A stretch of DNA of 64,000 bases from Parablautia sp. Marseille-Q6255 (GCF_951230155.1 NZ_CATNVD010000010.1:100841-164840); one strand, 5' to 3'; numbered from the stretch's first letter, positions 19,172 to 28,537 are shown. The notes: a model not told the origin generated them from the sequence alone. A program made the numbers and translations.

Positions 19172-19189
19172 TGCTAAAACGTTTTATCA
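19172..19189. promoter_or_regulatory. LacI-type operator O3 at the regulator's own promoter
   Basis: TGCTAAAACGTTTTATCA, identical to O1 at 17918-17935. It is placed next to the -35 element of the regulator's promoter. Confidence 0.82.
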
Positions 19190-19299
19190 TCGTCAGTATA
19201 TCCAAATTTTCTTCATTTGTCAATGGAAACATCCAACAAATTGCACTTTTAAATTTTGTTACTTATCACCAATATCTTATTTTATTTTTCTTTCCCTGT

Positions 19300-20835
19300 T
19301 TATTCACCATTTTCCACCATCTCCTGCATTTGATCCCACAATCCGTCAAGACACTCTAACGTTTTTCTATAGATCTTATATTTTCGATCATAGATTTCTG
19401 CAAGCTTCGGATCCGGTTTTATTTTCCTCCCCACTGCTGTCATATTTTCTACCGCCGCAGCCATAGACGTATACTCTCCAACTGCAGCTGCCGAAGCGAT
19501 TGCGCAGCCAAGCGCACCTGCTTCTTCCGCTTCCACTGTTTCGATTGGAAGCTGCATGATATCTGCAAACATCTGCGCCCATACCTGTGACTTTGCTGCA
19601 CCTCCTGAAAGGCGGATCGCCCTTGGTCTCTCATCCATTGTTGCAAGCAGTCTCTCAAGATGATAGCGGTGGCAAAAAGCAATTCCCTCATAGATACTCC
19701 GCGCAATATGTTTTCTCGTATGTGAGATATTCAGGCCCACAATACTTGCTTTTGCATTTGGGTGGACGTTCGACGCCATAAGGAACGGAAGAAATACAGG
19801 CACAAACACCTGGGGAGAAATGCTCTCCACCCATTCATTCACCGTCTCATATATGCTTCTGCCACGCTTTTTTGCCTCTTCCTCTGCTTCCGGCAAGAGC
19901 TGATGGATAAACCATTCATTATTTCCTGCCGATGTCGCGCTGGATTCCTCGATCAGATAATACTGCGGCAGTCCAAATAGAGAATTCATCTGCACGTTTC
20001 CGTCCAGTACCGGTTCCCGACGGATATATTCATTGATCGACCATGTCCCTGCGATCATACATATCAGATCCGGATAGATCACGCCAGATGCGATCGCGCA
20101 TGCATTGATATCAAAAAAGCCTCCTGCAACGGGTGTTCCTTCCTTCAGACCGCACTGTGCTGCCGCCTCTTTCGTCACGTATCCGGCAATTTCATCTGCA
20201 CGGCAAAGAGGCGGAAGCGCAAATTGCATTTCTTCAATTCCGAACAGACGCAAAAGCTCCGGCTCGTATTCCCGGGTTTTCAAATTCATAAAGTGCGCCC
20301 CGGAATAGTCCGTGACCTCAGCACGCGCTTCACCGGTCAGGCGAAACCGGACATAGTCCTTACACTCAAAGACGTATTTAATATTTTCATAATTCTTCGG
20401 CTCGTGATCTTTCAGCCATGCGAGAAGTGCAACAGGCTGACAGCTCATCAGGTGCTGACAGGAAATCGCAAAAGCCTTTTCCTCTGTACCATCTGCTCTC
20501 CAGCGTTCCACATAACGATATGCGCGGTTGTCGGTTGAGATAATGCCATTCCTAACAGGTCTGTCATCTTTCCCCCACAGGTACAGTCCTTTTCCATGCC
20601 CACAGATTCCCACACCTGCCACGCGCTCCGGCTCAATACCCGTCTTCTCCAATACGCCCCGTACCACCTGGCAGTTTGCCTCCCACATTTCCTCCATATC
20701 ACGTTCGACAAACTCCGGACACGGTGTCAGTGCTTTCGTTGCGGTACTACAGCATCCGATCTGTTTTCCTCTGCTGTCAAAAAGCGCTGCTTTTGTAGTT
20801 GTTCCCCCATTATCAAGTCCGATATAATACTGCAT
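19300..20835 (-). CDS. FGGY-family carbohydrate kinase (L-xylulose/3-keto-L-gulonate kinase-like)
   Basis: A 511-residue kinase with two ASKHA domains. The ATP phosphate-1 motif is YIGLDNGGTTTKAALFD, with GICGHGKGLYLW and IAGTWSINEYIRR in the middle and IRLSGGAAKSQVWAQMFADIM near the C-terminus. By recollection its closest resemblance is to E. coli LyxK, which phosphorylates L-xylulose and 3-keto-L-gulonate. The start at 20835 has AGGAGGA upstream. It is the last gene of the large operon but is separated from the previous gene by a stem-loop, and it precedes the LacI gene of the rhamnosidase locus, so it could serve either pathway. Confidence 0.9.
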   Translation of the reverse strand: MQYYIGLDNGGTTTKAALFDSRGKQIGCCSTATKALTPCPEFVERDMEEMWEANCQVVRGVLEKTGIEPERVAGVGICGHGKGLYLWGKDDRPVRNGIISTDNRAYRYVERWRADGTEEKAFAISCQHLMSCQPVALLAWLKDHEPKNYENIKYVFECKDYVRFRLTGEARAEVTDYSGAHFMNLKTREYEPELLRLFGIEEMQFALPPLCRADEIAGYVTKEAAAQCGLKEGTPVAGGFFDINACAIASGVIYPDLICMIAGTWSINEYIRREPVLDGNVQMNSLFGLPQYYLIEESSATSAGNNEWFIHQLLPEAEEEAKKRGRSIYETVNEWVESISPQVFVPVFLPFLMASNVHPNAKASIVGLNISHTRKHIARSIYEGIAFCHRYHLERLLATMDERPRAIRLSGGAAKSQVWAQMFADIMQLPIETVEAEEAGALGCAIASAAAVGEYTSMAAAVENMTAVGRKIKPDPKLAEIYDRKYKIYRKTLECLDGLWDQMQEMVENGE

Positions 20836-20862
20836 TTTTATCCTCCTGTTCTGGTAAAATAA

Positions 20863-20906
20863 GGCTGCCGCAAAATACATATCCGCCGGATCGTTTTGCA
20901 GCAGCC
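20863..20906 (-). terminator. Stem-loop before the kinase gene
   Basis: GGCTGCCGCAAAA (20863-20875) pairs with TTTTGCAGCAGCC (20894-20906) with one mismatch. The minus-strand tail is TTATTTTACC. It is a partial terminator that probably lowers readthrough into the kinase gene. Confidence 0.62.
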
Positions 20907-20971
20907 CTGGATTTACACTCTGTCACTTATTTTTCATTTCAGACGTGCACCATTTCATCTCACATTCTTCA

Positions 20972-21991
20972 TTACATAATCGTGTATCTTGCCACTTCCC
21001 CCTGTTCATGGTTTGCCGCATACAGAACTACAGAATTTTCCATTTCCTTTACGCAAATATTTGAAGCACCTGCGCCTTCATCTGCCTTCATCTGCTCTAA
21101 ACCGAATGCTTCTGCAGTACACGGCCGGTACAGCTTTGTACATTTATCTCCGCTCCTGCTGCAGGAAATGAGCAGTACACCATCCCCGCATCTGCCGCTC
21201 CAGACTGCATGACCGAAATCAAGTGCTTCCTGCGCAATAGCCTCCCAGCCCTGTGAAGTTCTTTTGAGTACCTTCATGGCATTTCCGTGGAAAGGACTAA
21301 TACAGACCATTTCGTCTGTTCCATCGCCATCCACATCATACATACACAGATCACTGACCGGCTCATCACAGAGTTTTCTGACAGCACACTGACCGTCAAT
21401 CCCCCACACGCCCTCTGCTCCGCTTATCAGGATATAAGAGCCGCCTTTCTTTTCATATGTATACATACCGTGGTTTTTCGTAATGCCCTCGAGGAGCGTC
21501 CGCGTTTTGCACACCTGCATATCCTCATTCAGCAAGTATTCATACACAGCCCCCGGTCTGGACCAGTCATCTGCAAAATCTTTTCCGCCGCACAGCGTGG
21601 CAGCAATCAGTCTGCGTACTCCGGGCTTGCCCGTCAGTGCGATTCTGTGTACGAACGGCAGAGGAACGACTGTTTTTACTTCCGCTTCCATTACATCACA
21701 GATTTCTCCGCTGATCTTACAGCATACCACCTCTGCTTCCTGCGAATCAAATACGGGATAAAATTTCTGGATCGCAAGGAATACACCGTCCTGTTCCGGT
21801 ACCGGTATGACTGCCATCACCCCGCCGTCCAGTCCTGCGATCTTTGATAATTTCTTCGTTTCTGTATCAACCATGACGATCTCACCGCCACGTTCTTCCG
21901 AAGCGCTCACACAGTATTCTCTCCCTTTGTAATTCATCAGACTGATACTGTAACACATAGAAAGCTGTGCCAGCTTTTCTTTCATAATCAT
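20972..21991 (-). CDS. Cytosolic beta-propeller-like (FG-GAP/VCBS-type) protein of unknown function
   Basis: A 339-residue protein without signal peptide or membrane segments. The sequence is a succession of short beta-strand repeats (GGEIVMVDTET, GVWGIDGQCAV, DLCMYDVDGDGTDEMVCISP). A single DxDGDGxDE calcium-loop-like motif near residue 225 is typical of FG-GAP/VCBS propellers. I recognise no catalytic signature. It sits 14 nt after the TIM-barrel gene in the large catabolic operon, so it may be a lactonase-like or sensory propeller of that pathway; this is inference from context only. Confidence 0.7.
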   Translation of the reverse strand: MIMKEKLAQLSMCYSISLMNYKGREYCVSASEERGGEIVMVDTETKKLSKIAGLDGGVMAVIPVPEQDGVFLAIQKFYPVFDSQEAEVVCCKISGEICDVMEAEVKTVVPLPFVHRIALTGKPGVRRLIAATLCGGKDFADDWSRPGAVYEYLLNEDMQVCKTRTLLEGITKNHGMYTYEKKGGSYILISGAEGVWGIDGQCAVRKLCDEPVSDLCMYDVDGDGTDEMVCISPFHGNAMKVLKRTSQGWEAIAQEALDFGHAVWSGRCGDGVLLISCSRSGDKCTKLYRPCTAEAFGLEQMKADEGAGASNICVKEMENSVVLYAANHEQGEVARYTIM

Positions 21992-22005
21992 ACGTTTCCC
22001 GTCCT

Positions 22006-22932
22006 TTATTTTACGCTCATTCCGGCAATTTCAAAACACTTCATCAGAAATTCTCTTGCGTTGCGCTCCTTCAGCCATAAATTATCCCCCGGATGTCCCA
22101 GAACCTCTACTGATACATAGACATCCTTTACACCTGCCGGCTTATCATAGGATGCTGCTTTCTTTAATATTTCTGCACCAAGAGCCGGTGTCAGGAAGCC
22201 CTCCGTCTCAAAATCAGGACCCTCGCCCACATCCATATGCAGATCGCCAAAACACGGATGCGATGGATCTACGATCGCATTACACAGGTGGAACTGCGCC
22301 AGAAACGGCGCTGTTACTTCCAGCGATTTCATCAGATCCATGCCGCCCAGGGCCTCGTGCGCACTGTCCCAATGGATATATGCATTCGGGCACTCCTCGT
22401 GAATCGGCGCAAACCAGATCACAGATTCTTCGATCGGTCCGATCAGCTGCTTTTTAAACACGTAACGGTCAAGCGGTTCCAGCGTCAGATTCAGCCCCAG
22501 GCTCTTACAGTGATCTGCAATCTCGATCATAGATTCTGCCAGAACATTCTTTGCCAGCCCTCGAAAAACAGGTCCCGGATCGTCACCACTTGGAACGCCA
22601 AAATTTGTATAGCCTGTATCTGCCGCATAATTTGCCAGTTCCTTCACAAGCTCTACTGCCTTTCTCCGCCTTCCCTCGTCCAGATCGGACAGTCCGAGCT
22701 TCTGATCTTTTACATAGGGCGTTGCAAAAGTCGTTCCGTTGAGATGATTTTCTTCCAAAATACGGCGTACCTCTTTTCGATTCGTCTTATCGAAAAAGAT
22801 TCCAAGCTCTACTCCCTTATAAAAGTCAAGCTCTACTGCTTTGTGCAGTACATCAATCATTCTCGCCTCATCGGAACGGTAAGGCATGAAAATCTCCAGT
22901 AAGTGTGCCGATGTCAATAGTTTCTGTGCCAT
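22006..22932 (-). CDS. Sugar phosphate isomerase/epimerase-like TIM barrel (AP_endonuc_2 fold)
   Basis: A 308-residue xylose-isomerase-like TIM barrel. Likely metal ligands are seen in LTLEPLDR, YIHWDSAHE, FHLCN and VSVEVLGH, the usual Glu-Asp-His-Glu pattern. The family includes ketose epimerases, inosose isomerases and dehydratases, hydroxypyruvate isomerase and 3-dehydroshikimate dehydratase. The exact reaction cannot be read from sequence. Three ATGs lie in a row; the third (22932) has GGAGG at 8 nt. It follows the AroE-like gene in the operon, which keeps a dehydroshikimate-type or ketose substrate possible. Confidence 0.85.
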   Translation of the reverse strand: MAQKLLTSAHLLEIFMPYRSDEARMIDVLHKAVELDFYKGVELGIFFDKTNRKEVRRILEENHLNGTTFATPYVKDQKLGLSDLDEGRRRKAVELVKELANYAADTGYTNFGVPSGDDPGPVFRGLAKNVLAESMIEIADHCKSLGLNLTLEPLDRYVFKKQLIGPIEESVIWFAPIHEECPNAYIHWDSAHEALGGMDLMKSLEVTAPFLAQFHLCNAIVDPSHPCFGDLHMDVGEGPDFETEGFLTPALGAEILKKAASYDKPAGVKDVYVSVEVLGHPGDNLWLKERNAREFLMKCFEIAGMSVK

Positions 22933-22999
22933 CATCATTTCCTCCTCACATACCGCATCTGCTGCGGATTATTTGATTTTATAATTTCCTGCCGCTTTT

Positions 23000-23893
23000 T
23001 CAGCGCTCTACCCCAAGGAAGGAACAAAGTTCATCCAGGCACGCTTCTTTATGTTCCGGCAGCAGCTTCTTTCCAAACATAAAGTCAAAGATCACATCCA
23101 TCTGGGAAACGAGCATCTGCATACCGGGAACAGTATTCAGCCCGTTTTTCTGCGCCGCCCCGATCACCTCTGTTTTCGGCGGATTGATAATACAGTCAAA
23201 TACGGTTGCCGTTTTCGGCATACGGTCAATAAATCCGAGATAATCATGTTTTGCAGGAAAACCACACATGCCAAGCGGGGTAACATTTGCAAGAAGCTCA
23301 CATTCTTCTGCCGCCCGGTCCAGTGCTTCCCGGGCTGTCGTGATCACTTCTGTCTCCATCGGTGTATTTTCCCTTAAAATTTTCGCGATTTCTTCAGCCT
23401 TTTCCACAGAACGGTTTGCAATATACAGTTTTTTTACATTTTTTCTGGAAAGCTCATATCCTACCACGCCGCTGATACTGCCTGCCCCATACATAAGCGC
23501 ATTGATCCCGTCAAGCTTTGCTCCGCCATTTTCCATTGCGCGTATGGCTCCCTTTCCGTCCATGCCGACTCCGTGGCTTCCTTTCTCGTCAATGCGGATC
23601 GCATTGACCGACTGAAACAGCCGTGATACCTCGTCCACATCATCGAGCAGCGGGATAAAATCCTTTTTATGAGGCATCGTCGGACACAGATAGTGAATAT
23701 TCAAGAGCCTGCAGGCGTCCATAAACTGCGGCAGCATACCCTTTTGAATCTCTACCGGCAGCATGATCGCATTCATATCCAGCACTTCAAATATCTTATT
23801 ATAGCATCGCGGAGCATTTGTCTTGCCCATCGGCCAGCCCACGTTGTATACGATCTCTGTATCAAGATTTAATTTAATATTTTCAAGTTTCAT
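23000..23893 (-). CDS. Shikimate/quinate dehydrogenase-family protein (AroE-like)
   Basis: A 297-residue AroE-fold protein. The catalytic lysine is in TMPHKKD and the catalytic aspartate in GVGMDGKGA. The NAD(P) loop is MYGAGSISG, and NVTPLGMCG matches the family's conserved NxTPxGM. The first 60 residues differ from biosynthetic AroE and the usual N-TD-G is G-MD-G. It overlaps the livF stop by 4 nt (ATGA), so it belongs to the transporter operon rather than to aromatic biosynthesis. I infer a catabolic dehydrogenase for a cyclic polyol, quinate/shikimate-like acid or sugar acid brought in by the Liv system. Confidence 0.87.
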   Translation of the reverse strand: MKLENIKLNLDTEIVYNVGWPMGKTNAPRCYNKIFEVLDMNAIMLPVEIQKGMLPQFMDACRLLNIHYLCPTMPHKKDFIPLLDDVDEVSRLFQSVNAIRIDEKGSHGVGMDGKGAIRAMENGGAKLDGINALMYGAGSISGVVGYELSRKNVKKLYIANRSVEKAEEIAKILRENTPMETEVITTAREALDRAAEECELLANVTPLGMCGFPAKHDYLGFIDRMPKTATVFDCIINPPKTEVIGAAQKNGLNTVPGMQMLVSQMDVIFDFMFGKKLLPEHKEACLDELCSFLGVER

Positions 23894-24669
23894 TTTCCTC
23901 CAGTTTCTCCTCTCTCTGATCGATCCTGCTTTTTCGCACCCAGATATGCCTCACGGAGCATATTGTCAGCAATTTCCTGCATATTCTCCTGCTCGTTTGA
24001 TACCATGCCCGTAATCTTTCCCGTGTTTAAAACGTATGCCCGGTCGCAGATACGCAGCGCCATGCTGGCATTCTGCTCTACCAGAAGAACTGTGATCCCC
24101 ATATCGCGCACTTTTTTGATCACTTCAAATACTTCTGCTACAACGAGAGGCGCAAGTCCCATCGACGGCTCATCCAGCATCAGAAGCTGCGGATCTGACA
24201 TGATCGCGCGGCCGACTGCCAGCATCTGCTGCTCGCCGCCGGAAAGTGTACCGCCAAGCTGTTTTTTTCGTTCATAAAGCCGCGGAAATGTCTCATATAC
24301 CATATCCAGCAATTCCTTATCTCTTGCCTTTGTCCTTGTGCGAAAATATGTCCCTATCTCCAGATTATTTTCCACTGATACATCAACAAAAATTTTTCTT
24401 CCCTCCGGAACAAGGGATATCCCCAGCGGCACGATCTGATGACTCTTTTTTCCCACCAGCTCCGTTCCGTTGTAGAGAATACTTCCGCTGTCAATATGAA
24501 CCATACCCAGGATTGATTTCATCAGCGTAGACTTACCCGCGCCGTTGGCCCCAAGGAGCGTTACAATCTCGCCTTTGTTTACTTCTGCGTTAATATCGGT
24601 GAGAGCCCTGATATTGCCGTAAGAAGATACCAGATTTGAGATTTTCAAAATCTGCGTTTTTTCTGCCAT
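23890..24669 (-). CDS. livF: Liv-type ABC transporter ATPase
   Basis: A 259-residue ATPase of the LivF class. Walker A is GANGAGKST, the signature LSGGEQQML, and Walker B LLMLDEPSMGLAP with the downstream LLVEQN that is diagnostic for LivF. It energises uptake with LivG through LivH-LivM. Its start directly follows the livG stop codon (TAAATG). The family transports branched-chain amino acids but also aromatic and other carboxylates, so the operon context matters more than the name. Confidence 0.94.
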   Translation of the reverse strand: MAEKTQILKISNLVSSYGNIRALTDINAEVNKGEIVTLLGANGAGKSTLMKSILGMVHIDSGSILYNGTELVGKKSHQIVPLGISLVPEGRKIFVDVSVENNLEIGTYFRTRTKARDKELLDMVYETFPRLYERKKQLGGTLSGGEQQMLAVGRAIMSDPQLLMLDEPSMGLAPLVVAEVFEVIKKVRDMGITVLLVEQNASMALRICDRAYVLNTGKITGMVSNEQENMQEIADNMLREAYLGAKKQDRSERGETGGK

Positions 24670-25437
24670 TTATTCCTCACTCCTTCCCAGATATGCTTCG
24701 ATTACTGCGGGGTTCGTCTGCACCTGCTCCGCTGTTCCGTTTGCTATGCGGCGACCGAAATTCACTACGGTAATATTTTCTGAGATCCCCATTACAAGCT
24801 CCATATCATGCTCCACAAGCAGTACAGAAAGATGGTACTTATCTCTGATCCTGTAAATTGTTTTCATCAGCTCCTGCTTTTCTGTAGAATTCATGCCTGC
24901 AGCCGGCTCATCGAGAAGCAGCAGCTTCGGTCCGGTTGCCAGTGCGCGCCCAATTTCCAGAAGTCTCTGTGTACCGTACGGAATATTGCATGCCTCCAGC
25001 CCCATAATATCCTCCAGATGGAGGAACTTCAGAATTTCAATGCTTTTCTCACGGATTTCGGCTTCTTCTCTGCTGATTTTTACCGGATTGTAAATAATAT
25101 TGAACATACCGCCAGAGCTTTTGGTATGAAATCCGGTCATCACATTTTCCAGTACTGTCGCTTTTTTAAAGAGACGGATATTCTGAAAGGTACGGGCAAT
25201 CCCCTTTTCCACGATTTTATGAGGTTTCAGTCCGCTGATACGCTCTCCCTGAAAGGTAATATCTCCCTCTGATACCTTATACGCCCCGGTGATCATATTA
25301 AATACGGTCGTTTTCCCAGCGCCATTCGGGCCGATCAGTGCGGCAATCTGATTTTCTTCCACTGTCAGATCAAGATTTCCTACTGCCGTAAGACCTCCGA
25401 ATACTTTTGATACATTTTTAAGTTCCAACAGAGCCAT
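24670..25437 (-). CDS. livG: Liv-type ABC transporter ATPase
   Basis: A 255-residue LivG-class ATPase. Walker A is GPNGAGKTT, and the conserved GIARTFQNIRLF Q-loop is typical. There is a degenerate signature (IPYGTQRLLEIGRAL) usual for LivG, and Walker B is LLLLDEPAAGMN. It pairs with LivF. The ribosome-binding site is AAAGGAG and the gap from livM is 7 nt. Confidence 0.94.
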   Translation of the reverse strand: MALLELKNVSKVFGGLTAVGNLDLTVEENQIAALIGPNGAGKTTVFNMITGAYKVSEGDITFQGERISGLKPHKIVEKGIARTFQNIRLFKKATVLENVMTGFHTKSSGGMFNIIYNPVKISREEAEIREKSIEILKFLHLEDIMGLEACNIPYGTQRLLEIGRALATGPKLLLLDEPAAGMNSTEKQELMKTIYRIRDKYHLSVLLVEHDMELVMGISENITVVNFGRRIANGTAEQVQTNPAVIEAYLGRSEE

Positions 25438-25444
25438 TGCGCAC

Positions 25445-26422
25445 TCACTCCTTTCCTGTCAGCCCGGGCTCGGGTGCCTTTTTAAATCTGTCAATAAATT
25501 TCTGAATATACGGATACAATCCGCCTGGGAATTTCAGGATTACGACCAGAAGGATCACTCCATAAACAACAAGTCTCCAGTTTCCGAGAAAACGCAGAGC
25601 CTCCGGCAGCACCTGCATAACAATGCCACCGATAACAGGTCCGAGGATCGTACCAAAACCTCCGACAATCGCTGTCCAGAGTATGATACTTGACGTGTTG
25701 TTCGTAAATGTGTCAGGGCTTACGTACTTAATCATCATTGCGTAAAGAACGCCTGCAATACCGCAGTAAACAGCGCTGAGTACAAAGGCACGGATCTTAT
25801 ACGTCGTAACATTGATTCCCGTAAGCTCTGCCGCTTCATTATCCTCACGGATCGCGATCAGCGCCCGTCCTGTCCTTGTCTTAATCAGACGGTTCTGATA
25901 CAGCAGCCCCGCCGCTACAAAAATAACAATCAGAAAATAGTATTTCGGAAGTGTATCAAATGCAAAGCCGAAAAGCTTCGGGCTTTCGATCCCCAGAACA
26001 CCTGCCGTACCGTTTGTTACCGGCGTCCAGTTGATCATTACGATGCGGACAATTTCTCCAAATCCCATAGTCAGAAGAGCCAGATAGCTTCCTTTTACCT
26101 TCAACGCCGGAACTGCCAGTACCAGACCAAAGAGTCCGGTCAGAACCATAGCGCAGACAAGCGCCGGAAGAAAACCAAAACCAAATCTCGTATTAGTCAG
26201 TGCCGCCGTATACGCACCAATTCCGAAGAATGCCGCCTGACCAAGCGAAAGCTGCCCTGTATATCCTGTCAGGATATTGATTCCGGTACCAAGGATAATA
26301 TAAATACCGATCATATTGATGATCTGCATAATATAATTATTTGGTGTAAGAAACGGGATCGCGATGACAATGACTGCCGCAGCAGCTGCTGCAAGATAAC
26401 TTGTTTTTTTCGTGTTATTCAT
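25445..26422 (-). CDS. livM: Liv-type ABC transporter permease
   Basis: A 325-residue permease of the BPD_transp_2/LivM type with about nine hydrophobic helices. The landmarks NILTGYTGQLSLGQAAFFGIGAY and GRALIAIREDNEAAELTGINV are LivM hallmarks, the latter being the coupling loop to the ATPases. It forms the membrane channel with LivH. It starts 14 nt after livH with a GGGGGGAAG site. Confidence 0.94.
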   Translation of the reverse strand: MNNTKKTSYLAAAAAAVIVIAIPFLTPNNYIMQIINMIGIYIILGTGINILTGYTGQLSLGQAAFFGIGAYTAALTNTRFGFGFLPALVCAMVLTGLFGLVLAVPALKVKGSYLALLTMGFGEIVRIVMINWTPVTNGTAGVLGIESPKLFGFAFDTLPKYYFLIVIFVAAGLLYQNRLIKTRTGRALIAIREDNEAAELTGINVTTYKIRAFVLSAVYCGIAGVLYAMMIKYVSPDTFTNNTSSIILWTAIVGGFGTILGPVIGGIVMQVLPEALRFLGNWRLVVYGVILLVVILKFPGGLYPYIQKFIDRFKKAPEPGLTGKE

Positions 26423-26436
26423 CTTCTCTTCCCCCC

Positions 26437-27303
26437 TTACAGTTTATTCTCAATTTTCTTATTCAAAAGACCTGTTGGCTTCACATACAGTACAATGAAC
26501 AGTACGATGAATGAAAAAGCATCTCTGTATGCCGTTGAGATGTAGGCTGCGCCAAGCGCTTCTACAATGCCAAGGATCAGTCCTCCAAGAAGTGCGCCCC
26601 AGAGATTTCCAATACCTCCAAGGATCGCTGCCGCGAATGCCTTCAGACCGATCGTAGCGCTCATATCAACTCTTGCATATGTAAGAGGTGCGATCAGGAT
26701 ACCTGCGATACATGCCAGACCGGCGCTGATGCCAAATGTCAGAAATCTCATATGACTCACATTTATCCCCATCATAGCTGCTCCCTCCGGATCAGAGCTT
26801 GCAAGCTGCATACATTTTCCTACCTTTACTTTTGTAAAGAACAGATGCAGCAGGGTAATAATCGCAAGGGAAATCAAGATAATGCCCACGCTCTGCGGAG
26901 TGATCATATAGCCGCCGATATTCCAAAGCGCTGCCGGAAACATGCTCGGAAAAAGCTGCGGGTTTGTCCCCCATATTACCATGCTCATATTTCTGAGCAC
27001 ATACGACACGCCTACCGTTGCGATCAAAAGATTCGTAAACGAATCAAACTGTACTTTTCTTAAAATCCCCCTCTCCAGAATAAATCCCAGAAGCACTGCA
27101 CAGGCAATCGCCAGGATAACCGAACAGTAAAGCGGCAATCCGAAATTAAACATAGAAAGACAAATAAACGTACCTACCATCATGGTATCGCCATGTGCAA
27201 AGTTAAGCATCCCTAATGACTTATAGATCATTGTTACACCGACTGCCATCAGCGCATAAATACTGCCATTCGTTAATCCATTCAGTAGCTGCTGAACAAG
27301 CAT
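26437..27303 (-). CDS. livH: Liv-type ABC transporter permease
   Basis: A 288-residue permease. LNGLTNGSIYALMAVGVTMIYKSLGMLNFAHGD is the LivH N-terminal hallmark, and the coupling loop QLASSDPEGAAMMGINV is present. About eight helices are visible. ATG 27303 is chosen with GGGAAGG 7 nt upstream; a GTG two codons earlier is too close to the site. A stem-loop separates it from the binding-protein gene. Confidence 0.94.
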   Translation of the reverse strand: MLVQQLLNGLTNGSIYALMAVGVTMIYKSLGMLNFAHGDTMMVGTFICLSMFNFGLPLYCSVILAIACAVLLGFILERGILRKVQFDSFTNLLIATVGVSYVLRNMSMVIWGTNPQLFPSMFPAALWNIGGYMITPQSVGIILISLAIITLLHLFFTKVKVGKCMQLASSDPEGAAMMGINVSHMRFLTFGISAGLACIAGILIAPLTYARVDMSATIGLKAFAAAILGGIGNLWGALLGGLILGIVEALGAAYISTAYRDAFSFIVLFIVLYVKPTGLLNKKIENKL

Positions 27304-27331
27304 ATACACACCTTCCCTTCTTTATAAATCA

Positions 27332-27360
27332 CGGGCCATGCATTTTCATGACATGACCCG
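27332..27360 (-). terminator. Stem-loop between livK and livH
   Basis: CGGGCCATG (27332-27340) and CATGACCCG (27352-27360) pair with one mismatch. The tail TGATTTATAAA is weak. It is likely a readthrough attenuator that boosts the binding protein. Confidence 0.5.
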
Positions 27361-27394
27361 CAATTCCTTCCCCAAACCAGCGAATTATCCGTAC

Positions 27395-28537
27395 TTATTT
27401 CTGCCAGTCAATAATCTTATGCTCACCGTTTTCAATCTGAATAATAATCAGATCCTTCACCATCTCACCTGTTTCATCAAAAGAAGTTTTTCCTGTTGCT
27501 CCCTCATAAGCTGCCGAAGCTATATATTCATTCAAAACTTCTCCGTCACTCCAGTCTGCTCCGTCAGCGATCGCGCGTTCTACTGCATCAGCAATCAGAT
27601 ATACAGCGTCGTACGACTGCGGTGCATTCTGATCATATCCGGCTCCAAAAAGCTCTGTATATTTTTTATCAAATGCCTGAACAGCCGGATTCGGATCTGC
27701 TGCATCAAAAGAGGTACACATCGTAAAGCCTTCTACCGCAGCACCGCCCAGTGTCGTAAGCTCCGGAGAATTCATACCATATCCGATCACCGGAATCTTG
27801 ATCCCGTACTGCATCATCTGATTGCAGATCATGGCTGCTTCCGTATGATAGCCCCAAAGGAAAAAATAGTCCGGCTTTTCTGAATACAGTTTTGAAATAA
27901 TAACAGAAAAATCTGTGTCGCCAGAATTATAAACCTCTGCGCCTACCATCTCGATACCATACTCTTCGCACATGCTGCTGACTGTCTTGTAGCCGCCCGT
28001 TCCGAAGTCGCTGGACTCATACATCATGCCGATCTTTTTTACTCCGCAATATTCAGAAAGATATTTCAGCAAGGTAGCTGCGTTTGTCGCATCTGTTGAA
28101 GTCATTCTGTAAATATACTCATTTCCCGACTGCGTAATAGAAATATTGCTGGAAGCCGGCGTGATCTGAGGTATCTTTGCCGCCTTTGTGATCTCCATAT
28201 TTGCGATCGTACAGGACGATGGCTGAGAACCAATGACTGCGTTTACTTTATCCTGTTCCACAAGCTTCTGAACCGCCGTAACTGAAGTCGCCGGTATTGC
28301 CTCGTCATCTGCTGATATAAGGTTAATCGGAATCTCTCCGTTGATACCGCCTGCTTCGTTTATCTCGTCTACCGCCATTTGCACCGCATTGTTTAAGATC
28401 GCACCAGATACTGCTGATGAGCCGCTGAGCGGACATACAACACCTAAATTAAATTCTTCTGCTGCCCCAACCGGAACTGCTGCAGCGATCATCGCAAATG
28501 CCAACAAGCCTGCTAAAATAACTCTGTTTTTTTTCAT
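27395..28537 (-). CDS. livK: Liv-type ABC transporter substrate-binding protein
   Basis: A 380-residue Leu/Ile/Val-binding-protein-like domain (Peripla_BP_6). It starts with a classical signal peptide ending VPVGAAEEF. No lipobox cysteine is present, so a lipid anchor is not evident. The mature start FNLGVVCPLSGSSAVSGAILNNAVQMAVDEINEAGGINGE is typical of the family. Such proteins bind amino acids, amides, urea or aromatic acids. The start at 28537 has AAAGGAGAG upstream. The neighbouring AroE-like, TIM-barrel and M29-like enzymes argue against simple branched-chain amino acid uptake. Confidence 0.92.
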   Translation of the reverse strand: MKKNRVILAGLLAFAMIAAAVPVGAAEEFNLGVVCPLSGSSAVSGAILNNAVQMAVDEINEAGGINGEIPINLISADDEAIPATSVTAVQKLVEQDKVNAVIGSQPSSCTIANMEITKAAKIPQITPASSNISITQSGNEYIYRMTSTDATNAATLLKYLSEYCGVKKIGMMYESSDFGTGGYKTVSSMCEEYGIEMVGAEVYNSGDTDFSVIISKLYSEKPDYFFLWGYHTEAAMICNQMMQYGIKIPVIGYGMNSPELTTLGGAAVEGFTMCTSFDAADPNPAVQAFDKKYTELFGAGYDQNAPQSYDAVYLIADAVERAIADGADWSDGEVLNEYIASAAYEGATGKTSFDETGEMVKDLIIIQIENGEHKIIDWQK

